From JAVXTH01 sp036641395 (GTDB lineage Bacteria > Bacillota_I > Bacilli_A > Erysipelotrichales > Erysipelotrichaceae), in contig JAVWEY010000017.1 in assembly GCA_036641395.1 (NCBI GenBank), forward strand, positions 1 through 34,658: a stretch of 34,658 nt of DNA, given 5' to 3'. Every line of letters begins with the position of its first letter. The first letter of the stretch is position 1. Positions 7,502 through 15,933 of this stretch are shown piece by piece. Under the pieces are notes generated by a model that did no database searches, was not told where the DNA came from, and worked only from the letters and a program-made list of their open reading frames with translations. The position numbers and the translations under genes are program-made.

Positions 7502-8023
7502 CTACGATAAGTGTAATCGTAATTTATCTCGAAATATTAAATAAAAGAGTAAAAACCATAAGGTTATTAAACTAAACAAAAAAATCCATCCAATTCTTTG
7601 TTTACTGCCTTTAATAAACACTGTTTCTTTGCTTTTCGCAATTGTTTTTACACTGCTCTTTGCCTCTTCCATCTTCCTAGCATATTTATATTCAGGATTT
7701 GCGATTGCGATGTTAGCCATATTTAAGGAAATTAATTTTTCTTGAATCAGATCATTTTTCACAAATAAATAGACAGGTAAAGGCTGAGTTAAAGCTGAAG
7801 ATGAATCAATTTCAATCTTTAGATCTTTTTCTTTTTGAATCAAACTACAAATTTTCTCTTTTCCCTTTTCATTTAAGCGTAAATTAAACAATGAAATCTC
7901 AATTGTTTCATTTTGATAAAGCACAAAGATTTGTCCTTTATCACAACTCTTTAACGCAACTGGATAACTTACACCATATGAAAAAAGTGAAACTAAACTA
8001 AGGATGGCGAATAATAGTCGCAT
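7502..8023 (-). CDS. Membrane-anchored protein with a degenerate SNase-like fold (tentative)
   Basis: 173 residues from the ATG at 8023. GGTGAT sits 4 nt before that codon; an ATG at 8035 is in frame but has no ribosome-binding site. The signal peptide spans 1-19 and a C-terminal membrane anchor about 144-165. The middle (30-127) tracks the staphylococcal-nuclease fold by pattern: short strands (IFVLY, IEISLFNLRL), a KIEID strand, then PVYLFVKNDLIQEKLISLNMANI matching the usual 'layv..dG..iNe.Lv..GlA.v', and a charged helix ending EEAKSSVK. The catalytic Arg and Asp positions of nucleases are not conserved, so it is probably not an active nuclease. The fold call is my inference. The gene follows whiA by 38 bases. 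Confidence 0.7.
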   Translation of the reverse strand: MRLLFAILSLVSLFSYGVSYPVALKSCDKGQIFVLYQNETIEISLFNLRLNEKGKEKICSLIQKEKDLKIEIDSSSALTQPLPVYLFVKNDLIQEKLISLNMANIAIANPEYKYARKMEEAKSSVKTIAKSKETVFIKGSKQRIGWIFLFSLITLWFLLFYLIFRDKLRLHLS

Positions 8024-8061
8024 CTTTATCACCATTCTTAGTTTACACGTTATTTATATTT

Positions 8062-9000
8062 TTATACACCACGATAGGTATCTGCTAGTTCTTTTAATTT
8101 ACTTAAACGATGTTTCATCCCCGATTTAGATATCGTTTCCTTGGTTTCTTCATAATAAATATCACACAGTTCATTTAAAGAACTTTCGGGATTCTCTTTC
8201 CGTAAATAGGCAACTACTTTTAATTTATCAGATAAATGATCTAAACCTAGATAATTTTCAATATATTCAATATCATCTACTTGTTTCTTTCCGGCCGCTA
8301 GACTTTTCATTTCGTTTGCTAGTTCACAATTATCAAGGCGCGTTAAGGAGTTCATAAAATCACGTTGAATCCGACTATCTTCAAACGTAAAGATAGCTTC
8401 ATTTGCCCCAACGCAGCGCAAGAAATCTGAAATTTTATCACTTGCTTTTAAATATACAACATCTTGATTTCGACGTTTAATATATTTGGCGGGCAAATCA
8501 AATTTATGCATTTGTTTCATAATAAAATTCGCAAGTTCAACTGAATTTGCACTAATTTCTAAATGATAATTACTTGTTTGTGGAGAATTAACGGAGCCAC
8601 TTGCGAGAAAAGCACCCGCTAAATAAGCACGAGCACAACAATCTTTTTTCAGAATCGAAAAAGGTGGATGAGTTTGTAATCCATTTTCATTAAAGATTCC
8701 TAAATCTTCTAAAATGTAAGCAGCCTTATTTGTCACACGAATAACATATATGTTATTCTTTTTAAGTTTCATTTTCTTTAATACCGATAATTCACTATCT
8801 ACTTGATAATAACTCTTTAATAATTTCCAGATTCTTTTTGCTGTATTTGCATTTTCACTTTTAATGACAATATGCATTCCTCGACTAGTGAAACTCAAAG
8901 TAGAACACATTTGAATCAGAGCAGCTAATTGTGCTTTGACACAACAAGGATGTAATTCATTCAGTGATATCTCGGCTTTCACTTCACTTGTGAACGACAT
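8062..9000 (-). CDS. whiA: WhiA, DNA-binding regulator (sporulation/cell-division factor)
   Basis: 312 residues, the usual WhiA length. The LAGLIDADG-like N-terminal domain (MSFTSEVKAEI, CCVKAQLAALI, and CARAYLAGAFLASGSV near 125) is followed by a C-terminal helix-turn-helix (SLNELCDIY, TISKSGMKHRLSKLKELA). WhiA controls sporulation in Streptomyces and supports division and chromosome segregation in Bacillus; nuclease activity is lost in this family. The start at 9000 is chosen because AGGAGG lies 6 nt upstream, whereas the in-frame ATG at 9006 abuts it. The gene overlaps yvcK by 17 bases. Confidence 0.96.
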   Translation of the reverse strand: MSFTSEVKAEISLNELHPCCVKAQLAALIQMCSTLSFTSRGMHIVIKSENANTAKRIWKLLKSYYQVDSELSVLKKMKLKKNNIYVIRVTNKAAYILEDLGIFNENGLQTHPPFSILKKDCCARAYLAGAFLASGSVNSPQTSNYHLEISANSVELANFIMKQMHKFDLPAKYIKRRNQDVVYLKASDKISDFLRCVGANEAIFTFEDSRIQRDFMNSLTRLDNCELANEMKSLAAGKKQVDDIEYIENYLGLDHLSDKLKVVAYLRKENPESSLNELCDIYYEETKETISKSGMKHRLSKLKELADTYRGV

Positions 9001-9949
9001 AATCATCCTCCTGATTCTTTATAATACGATCTACTACATCACGAATTTTATTACTGTCATGACGAATCAAACCATCATCAAACTTTAAAATATCGCAAGT
9101 AATAATTTTATATGGATGCTGTTCATCACGAATTGTAATTTCATGTGATCCTTTTTCAATATAACGATTTAAGGTTGCTTGATCTAATTCATTATCATAA
9201 GCAATGACTGTATCGATCGCCCCTGGATACGTATGGTTTAAAATCGCCTCTACATGATCCTCTAAAAAGTAACCATCTGTTTCCCCTGGTTGATTCATTG
9301 CATTACAAAAATAATATTTTTTTGCTTTACTTCTTTTTATTTCATCACAAATACCAGGAATGATTAAATTAGGAATAATACTTGTATAAAGTGAACCAAT
9401 CCCATAAATAATGATATCGGCATCATGAATTGCCGCAAGTGATTGCGGTGAAGCATAAACATCATCTTCATAAAAAACTCGTTCAATTCGGTTACTATAT
9501 TTAGGAATATTATTTTCACCACGAACAATCGTACCATCTTGCATAATTGCATATAGGGTAATTACTTGTTCAGTTGATGGGATAATTGTACCTCTAACAT
9601 TTAATACTTTTGATATCTCTTGAATCGCAGTCATAAAACTACCACTTTGTTGAGATAAGGCGGTTAAAATTAAATTACCTAGATTATGACCACCAATATC
9701 ATCATCTTCTCCTTCAAAACGATAATTCATTAAAGATGACAATAAGGTTTCGCTCTCAGCTAAGGCGCACATTACATTTCGAATATCTCCCATGGCAGGA
9801 ATATGAAATTTACGACGTAAACGTCCGGTACTACCACCATCATCTGCAACCGTTACAATTGCAGATATTTTTATATCTTCAAGTTGCTTCACACCACGCA
9901 GGATAACGGAAAGTCCCGTACCCCCACCAATAATTACAACATTTTTCAT
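8984..9949 (-). CDS. yvcK: YvcK / GlmR-like protein (CofD-related)
   Basis: 321 residues. It begins with a glycine-rich nucleotide-binding loop IIGGGTGLSVILRG (about 5-18), followed by the family blocks VTVADDGGSTGRLRR, GDIRNVMCALAE and GGHNLGNLILTAL. YvcK proteins bind UDP-GlcNAc and support cell-wall precursor supply during gluconeogenic growth. They are related to CofD but have no known transferase role here. It lies 2 bases after rapZ and overlaps whiA by 17 bases, the order found across Firmicutes. GAGAGAT serves as ribosome-binding site. Confidence 0.95.
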   Translation of the reverse strand: MKNVVIIGGGTGLSVILRGVKQLEDIKISAIVTVADDGGSTGRLRRKFHIPAMGDIRNVMCALAESETLLSSLMNYRFEGEDDDIGGHNLGNLILTALSQQSGSFMTAIQEISKVLNVRGTIIPSTEQVITLYAIMQDGTIVRGENNIPKYSNRIERVFYEDDVYASPQSLAAIHDADIIIYGIGSLYTSIIPNLIIPGICDEIKRSKAKKYYFCNAMNQPGETDGYFLEDHVEAILNHTYPGAIDTVIAYDNELDQATLNRYIEKGSHEITIRDEQHPYKIITCDILKFDDGLIRHDSNKIRDVVDRIIKNQEDDYVVHK

Positions 9950-9951
9950 AA

Positions 9952-10806
9952 TTATCTCTCTTTCTTATCACGATGACCTTTATAACTATTGTACTTTTCT
10001 TTATAATGGTCAAAAAGCCAATTTGTTACAGAGACACTACGATGTTGTCCTCCGGTACAGCCAATTCCAACTGTTAAATGAGTTTTCCCTTCTTTATCAT
10101 ATTCTATGAAAGCATAATCTAAAAAAGTTTGTATTTTATCTAAGAATATTTGTGTTTGTTCAAACTTCATAACATAATCATAAACAGGCGCATCATCCCC
10201 GGTCATTTCTTTCAATTCAGGGATATAATATGGATTAGGTAAGAAACGTACATCAAATAATAAGTCTGCATCTAGTGGAACTCCATATTTATAACCAAAT
10301 GAAACAAAAGAAATTGAAAATGATGGCTTACTTGTAAAGGTAAGTTTTGTTTCAATTACATTCTTTAATTCTTGTTGACTCATTTTAGTAGTATCAATAT
10401 GTAAAATAGCACGCTCGTTAATTGAGTTAAACATATCACGTTCTACTTCAATTGCTTCTTCTAATGTATTTGCTTTAGAAAACATTAAGAAAGGATGATG
10501 TCTTCTAGTAAATTTATAACGTAATAATAACTTCTCATTTGATGCATCTAGAAATACAACTCGAACATTAACTCCAATATTTTCAAAATAATTTAAAAAT
10601 ACCGGATAATCAATTGCGGTTGTTGCAAGGGCAATATTACTATAACGTGGATCTGGTTCTTCACGAATAATCTCACCAAGATTTTTTATTAGTTGGACTG
10701 GAAACTGATCGATACAGTGATATCCCATATCTTCAAGAATCCCCATTGCGGTTGTTTTACCAGCACCGGACATTCCTGTAACTAAAATAACATTTTGTTC
10801 TTTCAT
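9952..10806 (-). CDS. rapZ: RapZ/YvcJ nucleotide-binding protein
   Basis: 284 residues, full family length. Walker A is VTGMSGAGKTTA (9-20), and the C-terminal family signature GIGCTGGQHRSVSVTNWL is present. In enterobacteria RapZ guides RNase E to the small RNA GlmZ; in Bacillus the homologue YvcJ is a GTPase/ATPase linked to competence, and a GlmZ role is not expected here. It is the first gene of the rapZ-yvcK-whiA unit. GAGGTGGAT precedes the start. Confidence 0.95.
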   Translation of the reverse strand: MKEQNVILVTGMSGAGKTTAMGILEDMGYHCIDQFPVQLIKNLGEIIREEPDPRYSNIALATTAIDYPVFLNYFENIGVNVRVVFLDASNEKLLLRYKFTRRHHPFLMFSKANTLEEAIEVERDMFNSINERAILHIDTTKMSQQELKNVIETKLTFTSKPSFSISFVSFGYKYGVPLDADLLFDVRFLPNPYYIPELKEMTGDDAPVYDYVMKFEQTQIFLDKIQTFLDYAFIEYDKEGKTHLTVGIGCTGGQHRSVSVTNWLFDHYKEKYNSYKGHRDKKER

Positions 10807-10830
10807 AAACTATCCACCTCGCTTATTAAT

Positions 10831-10859
10831 ATAGTACCACAGGTATGGGTGTTTCACAA
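10831..10859 (-). promoter_or_regulatory. Putative promoter of rapZ-yvcK-whiA
   Basis: TTGTGA, 17-nt spacer, TACTAT, preceded by an extended-type TGG, on the minus strand. No terminator is seen after sulP, so read-through from there is also possible. Confidence 0.45.
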
Positions 10860-10868
10860 TTATTTGAC

Positions 10869-12503
10869 TTAAATTGATTGAATCGAATCCAAATATTTAA
10901 TTGCCATAATACTATCCCATGTAATATTTTCTGGTCCTACATAATCAAGAAAATCTTCACGCTTCATTTGTTCAAGTACTTCTTTTTGAATACCACAAAA
11001 TATAATTTTTATATCTTCTTTTAAACACATATCATAAAGATTCATAAGTTCTTTTACTCCTGAATCATCAATGTTAGGAACCCCTCGCATCGATATAATA
11101 AAGGCTTTTGTAGTTGGTAATAATGTTTCTACTTTATTACTCAACTGCTCTTGATTACCAAAGAACAGTGGCCCACTTAAATATAAAACAATACTTTCAT
11201 CATGATTATTAACTAATTGCATTGTAAGTCTTTCTTGCTTTACAACACTTGATTCAATATTTAGTTTTGAGTTTTTCAAAACAAACATTAACATTGAGAA
11301 AATTACACCGAGCATTATCGCAACGGTAAGATCAAAGATAATTGTCGCAAGCATTGTGATTAGAAACTGAAAAATACTCGTTTTTATTTTATGAGAAAAC
11401 ATAAATTTAATTGCATGCCATTCATTCATCCGCCATGCTGTTACAATTAATACACCAGCTAAAGCTGCAAGCGGAATTTTTGACATAAAAGGACCTAATA
11501 TAAACATTGAAAGTAATAAGAATAAAGAATGAAAAATACTTACAAGTCGAGTTTTACCACCGGCTTTAATCGCAACACTAGTCCGTGCAATGGCTGCTGT
11601 AGCTGGCACTCCTCCAAAGAAAGGGATTATTATATTCCCAAGTCCTTGTGCTACCAACTCCCTCTCGCTATTAAGTTTTTCACCTTTCATCTTACCACCA
11701 CTTACACCACATAAAAGTGATTCAATCATACCTAAAGCAGCAATTGATATGGCTGGCATAAGAAATTGATTGATTGTTTCAATATTTATTTGACTAATAT
11801 CTAATCGAATTTCTGGGAACAAGGTAGAAGGTATCGCTCCTACTTCCATAACATTAAAATTGCCACTCATATTGATTAATAATGAGATCATAATACCAAG
11901 TAGCGAAGATGGTAAAATCTTTGACCATTTCTTAGGCCAAAGCATCATAAGAAAAACAACTAGTAAACCAAAAAACATCGTTTGATACTGAAGCGGAAAG
12001 CCTATATTAAAATAAGATATCATCTTTTCAATCGGATTATTACCTAGAGAAGTTACACCGAAGAAATTGTCGATTTGACCACTAGCGATTGTAATTGCAA
12101 TGCCACTTGTGAAACCGGTTATAACACTTGCAGGAATAAAGGATATAATCTTACCAAATTTAAAAATGCCAGCTATTAACAATAAAATACCTGATAATAA
12201 ACTTGCGATAAAAAACCCTTGTAAGCCATAGGTCGTACTGAGTCCAATCAAAATAGCACTCATAGCACCTGTTGGTCCTGATATTTGATACGATGCACCT
12301 GATAATCCACCAATTAATAATCCAGCAATTATTGCCGTAATTAACCCAGCAGCGCCATTAGCTCCACTACTTACTCCAAAGGCTAAAGCAAGTGGTAATG
12401 CTACTGCACCAACTGTTAAACCTGCCAATATATCTTTCATTAAACTGTTCTTGTTATAACCACAAAATTCATTCTTTAAATCATCTATATACCCTTTAAA
12501 CAT
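10869..12503 (-). CDS. SulP-family inorganic anion transporter with C-terminal STAS domain
   Basis: 544 residues. The membrane domain (about 25-410) shows SulP signatures: AGLTVGAVALPLALAFGV, SGPTGAMSAIL and GMIESLLCG. A cytoplasmic STAS domain follows (about 430-540) with the core GVPNIDDSGVKELMNLY, including the conserved DSG. Members carry sulfate, bicarbonate or other anions; the substrate here is not readable. AAGGAGG precedes the start. The gene has its own promoter and lies between trxB and rapZ, where a SulP gene is not part of the usual conserved order, suggesting insertion. Confidence 0.93.
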   Translation of the reverse strand: MFKGYIDDLKNEFCGYNKNSLMKDILAGLTVGAVALPLALAFGVSSGANGAAGLITAIIAGLLIGGLSGASYQISGPTGAMSAILIGLSTTYGLQGFFIASLLSGILLLIAGIFKFGKIISFIPASVITGFTSGIAITIASGQIDNFFGVTSLGNNPIEKMISYFNIGFPLQYQTMFFGLLVVFLMMLWPKKWSKILPSSLLGIMISLLINMSGNFNVMEVGAIPSTLFPEIRLDISQINIETINQFLMPAISIAALGMIESLLCGVSGGKMKGEKLNSERELVAQGLGNIIIPFFGGVPATAAIARTSVAIKAGGKTRLVSIFHSLFLLLSMFILGPFMSKIPLAALAGVLIVTAWRMNEWHAIKFMFSHKIKTSIFQFLITMLATIIFDLTVAIMLGVIFSMLMFVLKNSKLNIESSVVKQERLTMQLVNNHDESIVLYLSGPLFFGNQEQLSNKVETLLPTTKAFIISMRGVPNIDDSGVKELMNLYDMCLKEDIKIIFCGIQKEVLEQMKREDFLDYVGPENITWDSIMAIKYLDSIQSI

Positions 12504-12530
12504 AATTCCTCCTTAAAAACGCCTTTCTTC

Positions 12531-12559
12531 ATTCTATCATAGATTAGATGTGACCACAA
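12531..12559 (-). promoter_or_regulatory. Putative sulP promoter
   Basis: TTGTGG, 17-nt spacer, TAGAAT on the minus strand. It lies against the tail of the trxB terminator, consistent with sulP being its own unit. Hexamer matches are moderate. Confidence 0.4.
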
Positions 12560-12587
12560 AAAAACTGTAATTACGATAACTACAGTT
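12558..12587 (-). terminator. Terminator of the trxB unit
   Basis: AACTGTAGTTA and TAATTACAGTT (one G-T wobble) with a 3-nt loop, followed by T-rich sequence on the minus strand. Confidence 0.85.
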
Positions 12588-12602
12588 AATTTAGATAATT
12601 CT

Positions 12603-13526
12603 CTATATTCCTTTAATTTGATGAAATGCATGTTGAGCTGCAATTGCTCCATCCCCTGCTGCGGTTACAACTTGACGAAGTTTCTTCACAATTACATCAC
12701 CTGCTCCATAGAGACCTTTAATCTTTGTTTCTCCGTTCTCATCGGTAATAATGTAACCATGTTCATCTAATACATCAAGCCCCGTTAGAAAGGATGTTGA
12801 AGGGTCAAGACCAATGTAGGGAAATATTCCTTTTGCTGGTAGTATTGATATTTCACCAGTATCAACATTCTTAATTTCAATTCCACTTACTTTTTTCCCA
12901 TCATCTTTAACAGATACTGGTACAACTTTCGTAATTACTTTTACTTTTTCATTCTTTAATAAATGTTCTTGAATAATCGCATCGGCACGAAATACATCGC
13001 GACGAATTAATATTGTTACTTGCTTCGCAAATTGCGTTAAATATTGTGCTTCTTCTAATGCAGAATTACCACCACCGATAACGACGACCTCTTCATCTTT
13101 AAAGAATGCTCCATCACATACAGCGCAATAAGAAACACCACGACCTATATTTTCTTGTTCTCCTGGAATATTCATCATTCGCTCTAATGTACCAGTCGCA
13201 ACAATCACTGCTTTTGCCTCATAAATATTATTATCATCACAAATTACTTTTTTATATTCTTTGCCATCTTCTATTTTTATCACATTTCCATATAAATATT
13301 CAGCGCCAAAATAAGTAGAATGTTCAAACATTTCATAGGCAAGTTGTGCCCCTTGTGTTTCTTTAATTCCTGGCCAATTCTGTATTTCAGCTGTTTTCAC
13401 AAGTTTACCACCCGGTGCTCCTGATTCAAGCATTGCACATGTTAAACCTGCTCTACTTCCATAAACTGCTGCCGTCATACCTGCTGGCCCTGCTCCAATA
13501 ATTAATAAATCGTAACGTCGCTCCAT
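12603..13526 (-). CDS. trxB: Thioredoxin reductase
   Basis: 307 residues, typical for low-molecular-weight thioredoxin reductase. FAD-binding GAGPAGMTAAVYGSRAGL (11-28) is followed by the redox-active CAVC in GVSYCAVCDGAFF, NADPH-binding VVVIGGGNSALEEA, and the C-terminal FAD motif LYGAGDVIVKKLRQ. It transfers electrons from NADPH to thioredoxin in the cytoplasm. The start overlaps the Lgt-PpaX gene by 25 bases. AAAGGAGG lies 7-8 nt upstream of the ATG inside that gene. A terminator follows directly, so it closes the unit. Confidence 0.96.
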   Translation of the reverse strand: MERRYDLLIIGAGPAGMTAAVYGSRAGLTCAMLESGAPGGKLVKTAEIQNWPGIKETQGAQLAYEMFEHSTYFGAEYLYGNVIKIEDGKEYKKVICDDNNIYEAKAVIVATGTLERMMNIPGEQENIGRGVSYCAVCDGAFFKDEEVVVIGGGNSALEEAQYLTQFAKQVTILIRRDVFRADAIIQEHLLKNEKVKVITKVVPVSVKDDGKKVSGIEIKNVDTGEISILPAKGIFPYIGLDPSTSFLTGLDVLDEHGYIITDENGETKIKGLYGAGDVIVKKLRQVVTAAGDGAIAAQHAFHQIKGI

Positions 13527-14974
13527 TCGTGATCCTCCTTTAATTCTTCAATTACATCTGATAATTGATCAATGATAGCGCATGGTTTACATGCTTTTAA
13601 ATTCTCCAAATTACCTTTATCAAAACTAACGGCAATACTATAAGCACCCATATTCTTTGCTGCTTCAATATCGGATACACTATCCCCGATGTATATTACA
13701 TCATCACTACCTCGATATATCTCTTTACAAGCTTTGATGATACCTTCTGGATCTGGTTTAGTATGAGTGATATCTTCACAGCCAATAATTACTTCAAAAA
13801 ATTCTGAAAGTTCACAAAAATCTAAGCCATATCGAACTGTTTCTTTAGTTTTATTTGAAACGATTGCCAAATCATAATCATTCTCTTTTAAATAAGTTAA
13901 TGTTTCTTTTGCTTTTGGAAATGCTTTTACATATTCATTATGATGAATATGATTATAGTCACGATAACATTTAATTAATTCATCGCTCATATTAGGATCA
14001 AAGTAACGATCAAATGACTGTTTTAATGTAGGTCCTAAAAATGATTTTAATTCAGCTTCACTTAATTTATAATCTGGTTTATATTTTTCAAATGTATGAT
14101 TAAAAGAAGCAAAGATTAAACTTTCTGTATCTAATAGCGTTCCATCTAAATCAAAGATAACAACTGGTTTTTGTTTCTTGAAAGGATAAAACTTAGACAG
14201 TAACTTATCCCACACACCGAATAAACCAAATAATCCAATTAGGATACCTAGAATAGATATTAACTGTGCTACGCGTATACCACCTAGCATTAAGGAATCA
14301 CTTCTTAATCCTTCTATAAAAAGACGAATCGTTCCATACCATGCAAAATAGGCAAACATCATATCTCCACGTTTTTTATATCCATATTTACGAAATACAA
14401 ACTTAATCAAGAGAAATCCAATCAAACAACCTACACTTTCAAATAAGAAAGTAGGTTGACGATATGCTCCTTCAATAAACATTTGATTCTTTATAAAACT
14501 TGGAAAGTATTGATAGAAACCTTCTGAAACAATGCCACCAAAGGCTTCTTGGTTCATAAAATTTCCCCATCGACCAATTGCTTGGGCAATTAATAAATTA
14601 GAGAAAACAACATCTGCTACACGAAGGCCATTGATACATTTTTTCTTAAAATAGAAACAACCAAATATAATTGCAGCAATGATACCACCATGAATTGCTA
14701 GTCCACCTTCCCATGTAAAGAAGATTTTTATAAGGTCTGAGCGATATCGTTCCCACTCAAATATAACATACCATAAGCGGGCTCCAATAATTGCGATTGG
14801 TAACATCATCAAGAAGAAATTTTCAAAAACTTCATCCTTATATCCCCATTTACGAAAGGTTCTTAAACATAAATAATAGGTAACAAAAGCAGCACTTAAA
14901 ACAAAAATAGCATACCATGTAATACGTAATGGTCCTACTTGAATAAAAGTTTGTATATCGGGAAACAAAGCCAT
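13502..14974 (-). CDS. lgt: Fusion of prolipoprotein diacylglyceryl transferase (Lgt) and PpaX-like HAD pyrophosphatase
   Basis: One uninterrupted 490-residue frame. Residues 1-260 are Lgt: several membrane segments, AIHGG (His95) and the Lgt signature GRWGNFMNQEAFGG (134-147). Residues 270-485 are a soluble HAD phosphatase with FDLDGT (nucleophile Asp275), VSNK (Ser373), TKPDP (Lys406) and GDSVSD (Asp431/Asp435). The HAD half has PpaX-like sequence (ASFNHT, FLGP, YRDYNHIHH). PpaX hydrolyses the pyrophosphate that HprK/P makes when it dephosphorylates P-Ser-HPr. In Bacillus, lgt and ppaX are separate adjacent genes after hprK. Here they are one gene 11 bases after hprK, placing the phosphatase at the cytoplasmic membrane face. 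AAGGAGG precedes the ATG. Confidence 0.93.
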   Translation of the reverse strand: MALFPDIQTFIQVGPLRITWYAIFVLSAAFVTYYLCLRTFRKWGYKDEVFENFFLMMLPIAIIGARLWYVIFEWERYRSDLIKIFFTWEGGLAIHGGIIAAIIFGCFYFKKKCINGLRVADVVFSNLLIAQAIGRWGNFMNQEAFGGIVSEGFYQYFPSFIKNQMFIEGAYRQPTFLFESVGCLIGFLLIKFVFRKYGYKKRGDMMFAYFAWYGTIRLFIEGLRSDSLMLGGIRVAQLISILGILIGLFGLFGVWDKLLSKFYPFKKQKPVVIFDLDGTLLDTESLIFASFNHTFEKYKPDYKLSEAELKSFLGPTLKQSFDRYFDPNMSDELIKCYRDYNHIHHNEYVKAFPKAKETLTYLKENDYDLAIVSNKTKETVRYGLDFCELSEFFEVIIGCEDITHTKPDPEGIIKACKEIYRGSDDVIYIGDSVSDIEAAKNMGAYSIAVSFDKGNLENLKACKPCAIIDQLSDVIEELKEDHEWSDVTIY

Positions 14975-14985
14975 AAAACTCCTCC

Positions 14986-15930
14986 TTATTGATTCTGATT
15001 CTTTTTAATATAATCTAAGACGCGTTGTTCAAATTCCTTTGCACTATCCATACCCATTTCACTTAATGTAAAGTTCGTAACCGCTGATTCAATAATAACT
15101 GCCATTGAACGCCCTTCACGAACCGGGACAATAATTTTAGGAATGTTCACATCTAAAATATTTTCATATTTCTTATCTTCAATACCAACCCGATCATAAT
15201 CTGCACCATCTTGCCATTTTTCAAGTTTTACCACGAAATCAACTTCTGTTTTAGGTAAGACCGAACTTGCACCAAACATTCTCGATACATTAATAATACC
15301 AATACCGCGTATTTCTAACATACCCGTTAATAACTCTGGTGCTTTTCCGATGATTCGATTATGACTACGATAACAATCAACTCGATCATCCGCAACTAAT
15401 AAATGTCCTCTTTTAATTAATTCTAATGCAATTTCACTCTTACCTAAACCACTTTCACCACGAATTAATACACCTTTACCATAGATATTAATTAACCCTC
15501 CATGAATGCATTCACTCGGTGCTAATAAATCATCTAAGTAAGTTGTCACATCGACAATTAAACGATAGGTAGGAAAACTTGAACTCAAGATTGGAAAGTT
15601 TTTAGCTTCTGCAATTTGTTTTAAAATAGGTGGACAAGCATGTGATTTAGAAATGATAATGCCAGGAGTTGTATCACTGGTAATGAAATCAAATGATTTC
15701 TCTTGACTTGCATCTTTCATGGTCGCAATATAAGCCATTTCTTTATCGCCTAATACAACTAACCTTTTTGCCTGTGAATAATCAAAAAATCCCGCTAATT
15801 CAAGACCTGGTCGATTGGTATCAGCAATTTCAATGGTTCTTTTAATTGCTTCATTATCTCCCGTAATTTGTTCGAATTTGAAATAGTCAATTAAACTTTT
15901 AATGGTCGCAATCTTATCATTTGTTGGCAT
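14986..15930 (-). CDS. hprK: HPr kinase/phosphorylase
   Basis: 314 residues. The N-terminal domain (1-130) precedes a C-terminal kinase domain with catalytic His143 in CIHGG, Walker A GESGLGKS (158-165), ADDRVD and the family signature LEIRGIGIINV (from about 205). It phosphorylates HPr on Ser46 with ATP or PPi and reverses the reaction, producing PPi: the main switch for carbon catabolite control in Firmicutes. It starts 3 bases after uvrA and is followed by the gene encoding its partner pyrophosphatase, here fused to Lgt. GAGAGG precedes the ATG. Confidence 0.97.
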   Translation of the reverse strand: MPTNDKIATIKSLIDYFKFEQITGDNEAIKRTIEIADTNRPGLELAGFFDYSQAKRLVVLGDKEMAYIATMKDASQEKSFDFITSDTTPGIIISKSHACPPILKQIAEAKNFPILSSSFPTYRLIVDVTTYLDDLLAPSECIHGGLINIYGKGVLIRGESGLGKSEIALELIKRGHLLVADDRVDCYRSHNRIIGKAPELLTGMLEIRGIGIINVSRMFGASSVLPKTEVDFVVKLEKWQDGADYDRVGIEDKKYENILDVNIPKIIVPVREGRSMAVIIESAVTNFTLSEMGMDSAKEFEQRVLDYIKKNQNQ

Positions 15931-15933
15931 AAT

